Positions 57,799 through 64,000 of a DNA stretch of 64,000 bases are shown here, one piece after another. Under the pieces are notes generated by a model. That model was given only the letters and a program-made list of their open reading frames with translations, was not told the DNA's origin and ran no database searches. The translations under genes were made by a program, and so were the position numbers. Source of the DNA: Sphaerotilus natans (GTDB lineage: Bacteria; Pseudomonadota; Gammaproteobacteria; Burkholderiales; Burkholderiaceae_C); assembly GCF_900156335.1 (NCBI RefSeq), contig NZ_FTMZ01000003.1, forward strand, positions 65,950 through 129,949. Direction: 5' to 3'. Each line of letters starts with the position of its first letter. Position 1 is the stretch's first letter.

Positions 57799-58374
57799 AT
57801 GCCCATGACGCTTCCCGGCTTCCATTCCCCCGCGATCGGCTTCGAGCAGCCCTTCGAGATGCTTGCCGCCTGCCACGAGCGGGTCGAGCGCACGCTGGCG
57901 CTGTTCGAGCGCCTGGTCGCGCATGTGCGCGCGCAGGGCCATGACGCGGCCTCGCGCTCGGCCGCCGCCGACGTGCTGCGCTACTTCGACCTGGCCGCAC
58001 CGCATCACCATCAGGACGAGGAGCGCCATGTGCTGCCGCGGCTGCGTGCCTCGGGCGCGGCGGAGGCACTGGCGCTGGCCGACACGCTCGAGGCCGAGCA
58101 CCGCCGCATGGAGCTGCTGTGGGCGCGTCTGCGCGAGCCGCTGCGGGCCTGGCGCGAGGCGTCCGACGGGGACGGCCCGGGCCGCGACTTTCCGCTTGAG
58201 GCCGAGCGCCAGGCCTGGGCTGCGCTCTACGCCGCTCACATCGCGGCGGAGGAGGGCCGCGCCTATCCGCAGGCCCGCGCCGGGATCGACGCGCAGCCCG
58301 CCGCCGCCGCGACGCTGGCCGGCATCGGCGCCGAGATGGCCGCGCGCCGCCGGGCGCCGGGAGGGGCGGCATGA
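57799..58374 (+). CDS. Hemerythrin HHE domain protein
   Basis: The 191-residue product has the ligand pattern of a hemerythrin-like di-iron site: His26 in ACHERVE, His70/His71 and Glu75 in APHHHQDEE, His101 in AEHRRM, His147 and Glu151 in YAAHIAAEE. These helical-bundle proteins bind or sense oxygen, NO or iron. Cytoplasmic, with no signal peptide. Its stop overlaps the start of the peptidase gene by 4 bases (58371-58374). Confidence 0.88.
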   Translation: MPMTLPGFHSPAIGFEQPFEMLAACHERVERTLALFERLVAHVRAQGHDAASRSAAADVLRYFDLAAPHHHQDEERHVLPRLRASGAAEALALADTLEAEHRRMELLWARLREPLRAWREASDGDGPGRDFPLEAERQAWAALYAAHIAAEEGRAYPQARAGIDAQPAAAATLAGIGAEMAARRRAPGGAA

Positions 58375-59222
58375 GCGCCCGCCGCGAATGGCTGCGCCTG
58401 GCGCTCGGCGGCGGCGCCGGCCTGGCGCTGGGCTGGACCGGCGCGCGCGCGCAGCCGGTGGCGGCGCTGGAGCTGCCGCAGGAGCGTGCGGTGCCCGGCG
58501 GCGTGGTGCTGATCCCGATCGGTCCTGCCGCGCAGGAGCCGCGCGCCGAGCATGAGGGCGTGCCGCTGCTGGTCGTCGGCGACCCGATCGCGTGGACGGC
58601 GGTGCTCGGCCTGGCGCTGGCGGCCGCGCCCGGTGCCGGCGAGATCGTCGTGCGCCGCGACGATCGCCCGCCCGAGCGGCTGCCCTACCGCATCGCTACG
58701 CACCGCTACGCCGAGCAGCGCCTGTCGGTGGCGCCGCGCCATGTCGAGCTCTCGCCCGAGAACCTCGCCCGCCACGAGCGCGAACGCGAGCGCCAGGCGC
58801 AGATCGTCGCCCGCTTCAGCCGACCGCTGCCCGCCACGCTGCGCATGCGCGTGCCCACGGCCGGGCCGCGTTCGGGCTCCTTCGGCCTGCGCCGGGTCTT
58901 CAACGGCCAGCCGCGCAATCCGCACAGCGGCATGGACATCGCCGCGCCGATCGGCACGCCGGTGATGGCGCCGCTGGACGGCGAGGTGGTCGATGTCGCC
59001 GACTATTTCTTCAATGGCCGCACTGTCTGGCTCGACCACGGCGGCGGCCTGCTGTCGATGTTCTGCCACCTCTCGGCTGAGCAGGTGCGCCCCGGCGACC
59101 GGGTGCGCAGCGGCGAGCGGGTGGCCGATGTCGGCGCCACCGGCCGGGTGACCGGGCCGCATCTGCACTGGTCGATCAGCCTGAACCGCGCGATAGTCGA
59201 CCCGGCGCTGTTCCTGGCATGA
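58371..59222 (+). CDS. M23 family metallopeptidase (LytM domain)
   Basis: The 283-residue product has a signal peptide (WLRLALGGGAGLALGWTGARA, cleaved near residue 28) and an N-terminal beta domain (about 40-150). The LytM domain has zinc ligands His185 and Asp189 (HSGMD), catalytic His233, and His264-x-His266 (HLHWS). All ligands are present, so it should be an active peptidoglycan endopeptidase. It is coupled on both sides by 4-base overlaps, with the hemerythrin gene before and the TRIC gene after. Confidence 0.92.
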   Translation: MSARREWLRLALGGGAGLALGWTGARAQPVAALELPQERAVPGGVVLIPIGPAAQEPRAEHEGVPLLVVGDPIAWTAVLGLALAAAPGAGEIVVRRDDRPPERLPYRIATHRYAEQRLSVAPRHVELSPENLARHERERERQAQIVARFSRPLPATLRMRVPTAGPRSGSFGLRRVFNGQPRNPHSGMDIAAPIGTPVMAPLDGEVVDVADYFFNGRTVWLDHGGGLLSMFCHLSAEQVRPGDRVRSGERVADVGATGRVTGPHLHWSISLNRAIVDPALFLA

Positions 59223-59887
59223 GCACCGAGTCCTCGCTGCTGCTGCCGCAGGCCCTGGACCTGCTGTCCGGCCTGGTCGGGCCAGTCGAGCTGGTGGCCA
59301 CGCTGGCGTTTGCGCTCTCGGGCGCGATCGAGGCGGCGCGGCGCCGGCTCGATGCGGTCGGCGTGGTGGTCGCCGCCTTCCTGACCGCCTTCGGCGGCGG
59401 CACGCTGCGCGACGTGCTGCTCGACCGCCGGCCCTTCTTCTGGGTCGAGCACAGCACCCAGGTCGCGGCGGTGTTCGGGCTGTGCATCGGCGCGATGGTG
59501 GTGATCCGCGCCCGCCACCTGCGCCTGACCGAGCGGGCGATGTTCTGGCCCGACACGCTGGGCCTGGGCCTGTTCGGCGCCGCCGGCACGCAGATTGCGC
59601 TGTCGGTGCAGATGCCGGCGCTGATCGCGGTGCTGATGGGCGTGATCACCGCGGTCTTCGGCGGCGTGTTGCGCGACATGGTCTGCAACCAGATCCCGGC
59701 GACGCTGCGCGACCACCGCCCCTACGCGCTGTGCGTCTTCATCGGCGGCTGGGCGCTGGTGCTGGCCGCGCAGTGGCTGGACTGGTCGGCCGACGCGGCG
59801 CTGCTGGGCTCGGCGGCGGTCACCATCGTGCTGCGCTGGCTGGCGGTGGCGCTGGACTGGCGGCTGCCGGCGTGGCGCATGGACTGA
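59219..59887 (+). CDS. TRIC-type cation channel family membrane protein (UPF0126)
   Basis: The 222-residue product has about seven transmembrane segments arranged as an internal repeat. The paired motifs FGGGTLRDVLLDRRP (about 57-71) and FGGVLRDMVCNQIP (about 143-156) are the TRIC/UPF0126 signatures. Bacterial members conduct potassium. Its start overlaps the M23 stop by 4 bases. It is the last gene of a three-gene coupled unit. Confidence 0.92.
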   Translation: MSTESSLLLPQALDLLSGLVGPVELVATLAFALSGAIEAARRRLDAVGVVVAAFLTAFGGGTLRDVLLDRRPFFWVEHSTQVAAVFGLCIGAMVVIRARHLRLTERAMFWPDTLGLGLFGAAGTQIALSVQMPALIAVLMGVITAVFGGVLRDMVCNQIPATLRDHRPYALCVFIGGWALVLAAQWLDWSADAALLGSAAVTIVLRWLAVALDWRLPAWRMD

Positions 59888-59941
59888 ATGGCGGTGCTAA
59901 TCTCGATCCTCGACCGCCGCGACTTTTCTGCCTGATCCTTC

Positions 59942-60295
59942 ATGCCTGCCGATTCCCGCCTTGTCTACTCCACCGATTCCGGCCGCGTCTGCCCGGATTG
60001 TCGCCAGCCGATGCTGCAGTGCCTCTGCCGCGCGGAGCTCGTCTCGGGAACGCCCGACGGCGTGGTCAAGGTCAGTCGGGAGAAGCAGGGCCGGGGCGGC
60101 AAGACGGTCACCGTGGTGCGAGGACTGGGGCTGGCGGGCGAGCCGCTGACGGCGCTGGCCAAGGCGCTGAAGGCGGCGTGTGGCAGCGGCGGCACCGTCA
60201 AGGACGGTGTGGTCGAGATCCAGGGCGACCATGTCGCGAAGGTGATCGACTGGCTGCAGCAGCGCGGCCGCACGGTCAAGCGCGCGGGAAGCTGA
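59942..60295 (+). CDS. yciH: eIF1/SUI1-like translation factor YciH
   Basis: The 117-residue product opens RLVYSTDSGRVCPDCRQPM with a cysteine pair (CPDC, plus CLC) typical of YciH. The SUI1 domain is VKVSREKQGRGGKTVTVV...LAKALKAACGSGGTVKDG and ends EIQGDHVAKVIDWLQQRG. YciH resembles eIF1 and affects start-site selection or stress translation. It is convergent with the YkgJ gene, with 15 bases between. Confidence 0.94.
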   Translation: MPADSRLVYSTDSGRVCPDCRQPMLQCLCRAELVSGTPDGVVKVSREKQGRGGKTVTVVRGLGLAGEPLTALAKALKAACGSGGTVKDGVVEIQGDHVAKVIDWLQQRGRTVKRAGS

Positions 60296-60310
60296 TCCGG
60301 TCGGTCTTGC

Positions 60311-60649
60311 TCAGTCCAGCGGCGTCAGCCCATGGCGCAGCCGGGCGCGCGCGCAGGCCTCGTCGCCGCGGCCCAGCGGCGCGAGCATGCCGAACTCGCG
60401 GCAGGGGCCGGGGCGCCACTCGTAGATGCCGCAGCCGGCTTTTTCTCCGACGGTGCCGACCAGCGCGGCGCAGCGCGGCCGGGCGTGGTCGGTGCCGCGC
60501 ATGCGCGCCAGCGTGTCGCCCAGCTCGACCGCCAGGCCGTCGGGCACGCAGCCGCCGCGCGACTGCAGCTCCTCGGGCGAGAAGTCGACCCGGAAGCTGG
60601 CGCAGCAGGCGCCGCAGGTGAGGCAGGGGTTGTCGGCGGGCGAGCTCAT
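60311..60649 (-). CDS. YkgJ-family cysteine-cluster protein
   Basis: The 112-residue product has the YkgJ/UPF0153 pattern CLTCGACCASFRVDFSPEEL near the N-terminus, with further cysteines in RPRCAALVG, AGCGIYEWRPGPCREF. The clustered Cys residues are thought to bind zinc or an Fe-S centre. The role is unknown. It lies 9 bases downstream of argH on the same strand and is probably co-transcribed. Confidence 0.9.
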   Translation of the reverse strand: MSSPADNPCLTCGACCASFRVDFSPEELQSRGGCVPDGLAVELGDTLARMRGTDHARPRCAALVGTVGEKAGCGIYEWRPGPCREFGMLAPLGRGDEACARARLRHGLTPLD

Positions 60650-60658
60650 GGCGGGCGC

Positions 60659-62101
<1,443 letters not shown>

Positions 62102-62199
62102 CGGAGGGGCAGTCGGGAGTCCGGGCGGAGATCGACCGGAAGTGGCAGAAACGCCCGGCAGCCCCGCGCAAGCGGGCCGGCCGGGCGACAATGGCGCAG

Positions 62200-62205
62200 A
62201 TTGTA
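62200..62205 (-). promoter_or_regulatory. Possible -10 element of the argH promoter
   Basis: On the minus strand TACAAT (62205-62200) stands out in the GC-rich argH/algZ interval and would start transcription about 90 bases before the argH ATG. No matching -35 is visible at 17 bases. The element lies close to the GTG of the divergent gene, so regulation of the two could interfere. Confidence 0.3.
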
Positions 62206-62219
62206 GAGAGCGCGCGCCC

Positions 62220-63251
62220 GTGAGTCCGTCCCCGTCTGCCAGTGCCGGTGAATCCGCCGGTCTGCCGCCCCGTTCCGTGCCGGTGCTGTGCCAGGGCGGG
62301 CTGGTGCTGCGCACCGTGCTGTTCGTGCACGGCGTGCTGGCGCTGGGCCTGGGGCTGCGGGGCGGCGATCTGGCCGGACTGCTGGGCGAGCTGTCGGTGC
62401 TGGTGGTGGCGGTGCTGCCGGCCACGCTGGTCTGGCTGCTGGCGGGCTGTGCGCTGCGGCCGCGGCTGGCGCGCCTGGCGCCGATGCCGGCCGCCGTGCT
62501 GATGGGGCTGATCGGCCTGCTGTGCGCGCTGGGGGCCTGGGCAGAGCTGCGCTGGCTCGAGCAGGTCGAGCCGGGCGCGCTGACCGCACTGTCTGCTGCG
62601 CTGAGTGGTGTGGCGCTGGCGGTGGCGGTCTGGCAGGTGCTGTGCCTGCGCGAGCGCCTCAATCTGCCCGCCGGCACCCAGGCGCGGCTGGCCGAGCTGC
62701 AGTCGCGCATCCGGCCGCATTTCCTGTTCAACGCGCTCAACAGCGCCATCACCCTGGTGCAGATCGACCCGGCGCGCGCCGAGGCGGTGCTCGAAGACCT
62801 GTCCGAGCTGTTCCGCGCCGCGCTGGCCAGCGCCGATGCGCCGGTCACGCTCGGTCAGGAGATCGAGCTGGCGCAGCGCTACCTGGCCATCGAGCAGGTG
62901 CGCTTCGGCGCGCGGCTGCGGGTGCGCTGGCAGCTCGATGCGCAGGCGGCTCGGGCGCGCGTGCCGGCGCTGATGTTGCAGCCGCTGGTGGAGAACGCGG
63001 TCAAGCACGGCATCGAGCCCTCGACCGAGGGTGGCGAGATCGTCATCCGCACTGGCGTGCGCCACGGCATGGCGCTGCTGACGGTCACCAATCCGCTGGG
63101 CGAGGGTCGCCCGCGCCGCGGCCACGGCATGGCGCTGCGCAATGTGCGCGAGCGGCTGATGCTGCTGCATGACCTGGGCGTGCGCTTCGAGGCGGGCGCG
63201 ATCGATGGCGGGCGTTTCCGGGTGCGCGTCGCCATCGCGCTGCCGGACTGA
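62220..63251 (+). CDS. LytS/AlgZ(FimS)-type sensor histidine kinase
   Basis: The 343-residue product has four transmembrane segments (about 28-48, 53-78, 88-108, 121-143). The His_kinase domain (PF06580) has [14 protein letters not shown] with His167. The N-box is [12 protein letters not shown] and the G-box region [13 protein letters not shown]. It phosphorylates an AlgR-type regulator, encoded 26 bases downstream. Its place beside argH matches fimS(algZ)-algR in Pseudomonas, which controls the minor-pilin operon there. GTG 62220 is the only suitable start seen. Confidence 0.92.
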   Translation: MSPSPSASAGESAGLPPRSVPVLCQGGLVLRTVLFVHGVLALGLGLRGGDLAGLLGELSVLVVAVLPATLVWLLAGCALRPRLARLAPMPAAVLMGLIGLLCALGAWAELRWLEQVEPGALTALSAALSGVALAVAVWQVLCLRERLNLPAGTQARLAELQSRIRPHFLFNALNSAITLVQIDPARAEAVLEDLSELFRAALASADAPVTLGQEIELAQRYLAIEQVRFGARLRVRWQLDAQAARARVPALMLQPLVENAVKHGIEPSTEGGEIVIRTGVRHGMALLTVTNPLGEGRPRRGHGMALRNVRERLMLLHDLGVRFEAGAIDGGRFRVRVAIALPD

Positions 63252-63261
63252 GCCGGACTGA
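63242..63261 (+). repeat. Perfect 10-bp tandem duplication covering a stop codon
   Basis: GCCGGACTGA occurs at 63242-63251 and again at 63252-63261. The first copy carries the kinase stop TGA; the second TGA is one base out of frame and abuts the ribosome site AAGGAGG of the next gene. Confidence 0.8.
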
Positions 63262-63277
63262 AGGAGGGGCTGCAGAG

Positions 63278-64000
63278 ATGGACATGACGACGCCGCTGCG
63301 GGTGCTGCTGGTCGATGACGAGGAGCTGTCGCGGCTGCGGCTGCGCACCCTGCTGGCCGACTGCGTCGATCCGGCCGCCCAGGTGGTCGGCGAGGCGGCC
63401 ACCGCGGCCGCGGCGCTGCACTGGCTGGCGCTGCATGCCGCCGATGTGGTGCTGCTCGACATCCGCATGCCCGGCATGGACGGGCTGACGCTGGCGGCGC
63501 GGCTGCGCGCGATGCCGCAGCCGCCGCGGGTCATCTTCGTGACGGCGCATGCCGAGCACGCGCTGGCGGCCTTCGAGGTCGAGGCGGTCGACTACCTGAC
63601 CAAGCCGGTGCGCCGGCTGCGGCTGCAGGAGGCGCTGGCGCGGGTGGCACAGCGTCTGGGCGGCGGCGGGACGGCGACCGCACCGGCGCCGCTGGCCGAG
63701 CCCGCGCCCGTGGTGCCGGTCATCGTGGTGCATGAGCGCGGCGAGCTGCTGCGGGTGCCGCTGACCGAGGTGCTCTACCTGAAGGCCGAGCAGAAATACG
63801 TGACGCTGCGCACCGCCCACCGCACGCTGCTGCTCGACGAGTCGCTGGCCGAGCTGGAGGAGCGGCTGGGACGCCGCTTCCTGCGTATTCACCGCAACGC
63901 GCTGGTGGCGCTGGATGCGGTGGCGGCGCTGGAGCGGCGGCGCTGGAGCGACGATCGCGGCGAGGCCGAGGCCAGCGAGGTCTGGGCGGTGCGCATCGCC
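63278..64000 (+). CDS. algR: LytTR-family response regulator AlgR (3' end beyond window)
   Basis: 241 codons are visible; the gene continues past 64000. The receiver domain (about 7-120) has acidic pocket Asp13/Asp14 (VDDEE), phospho-acceptor Asp61 (LLDIRMPG) and Lys109 (YLTKP). After a Pro/Ala linker, the LytTR DNA-binding domain begins near 148 (VVHERGELLRVPLTEVLYLKAEQKYVTLRT...FLRIHRNALV). It pairs with the upstream kinase. AAGGAGG lies 10 bases before ATG 63278; ATG 63284 is an alternative. Confidence 0.93.
   Translation, partial: MDMTTPLRVLLVDDEELSRLRLRTLLADCVDPAAQVVGEAATAAAALHWLALHAADVVLLDIRMPGMDGLTLAARLRAMPQPPRVIFVTAHAEHALAAFEVEAVDYLTKPVRRLRLQEALARVAQRLGGGGTATAPAPLAEPAPVVPVIVVHERGELLRVPLTEVLYLKAEQKYVTLRTAHRTLLLDESLAELEERLGRRFLRIHRNALVALDAVAALERRRWSDDRGEAEASEVWAVRIA

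Overview
The window is high-GC, gene-dense bacterial DNA of about 70% GC by eye, with very GC-rich third codon positions. Protein families and gene order point to a betaproteobacterium of the order Burkholderiales, plausibly near Leptothrix, Sphaerotilus or Rubrivivax. The support is the argH / LytS-type kinase / AlgR-type regulator order at the right end, the TamA-TamB pair, the PilY1 minor-pilin operons and the MoxR/CoxE-like pair. The genus is an inference. There is no sign of phage, insertion sequences, CRISPR or plasmid genes.

Layout. 1-240: REP-like palindromes. 244-5193: leftward housekeeping genes (MBL-fold hydrolase, tRNA hydroxylase TrhP, an acyltransferase, a second MBL-fold hydrolase). 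5274-5762: a small exported protein. 5717-13743: a leftward type IV minor-pilin operon in the order pilE, fimT, pilV, pilW, pilX, pilY1, then a TonB-like gene. 13924-17413: retropepsin-like protease, PhoX phosphatase with a candidate Pho box, small lipoprotein. 17582-24055: the most striking locus. It encodes a 1796-residue lipoprotein joining a galactose-oxidase-type copper-radical oxidase, carbohydrate-binding domains, a beta-propeller, a di-haem cytochrome-peroxidase-like region and a jacalin-like lectin, followed by a mono-haem cytochrome and a SCO copper chaperone. 24036-27094: uvrD and a second cytochrome of the same small family.

27526-36695: a three-gene surface operon (DUF11/SdrD-B protein, large outer-membrane barrel, OmpA-type anchor). 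36760-42085: patatin, diguanylate cyclase, and a lipoprotein/outer-membrane-protein pair. 42151-42225: tRNA-Arg(CCT). 42269-49829: leftward operon VWA (CoxE-like), tamA, tamB. 49942-55977: a second complete minor-pilin operon (fimT, pilV, pilW, pilX, pilY1, pilE) on the opposite strand, lying between the VWA gene and its usual partner moxR (55999-56853). 57002-60649: a lysine-free TIM-barrel-like protein, hemerythrin/M23 peptidase/TRIC channel operon, eIF1-like YciH and a YkgJ cysteine-cluster protein. 60659-64000: argH divergent from an AlgZ/FimS-AlgR two-component pair; algR runs off the window.

Much of the window serves the cell envelope: two pilus-tip sets with a nearby FimS/AlgR-type system, outer-membrane assembly (TamAB), surface adhesin modules, and an outer-surface copper/haem redox module. 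The best candidate for an undescribed system is the copper-radical-oxidase/cytochrome/SCO cluster. The second is the SdrD-B/barrel/OmpA operon.
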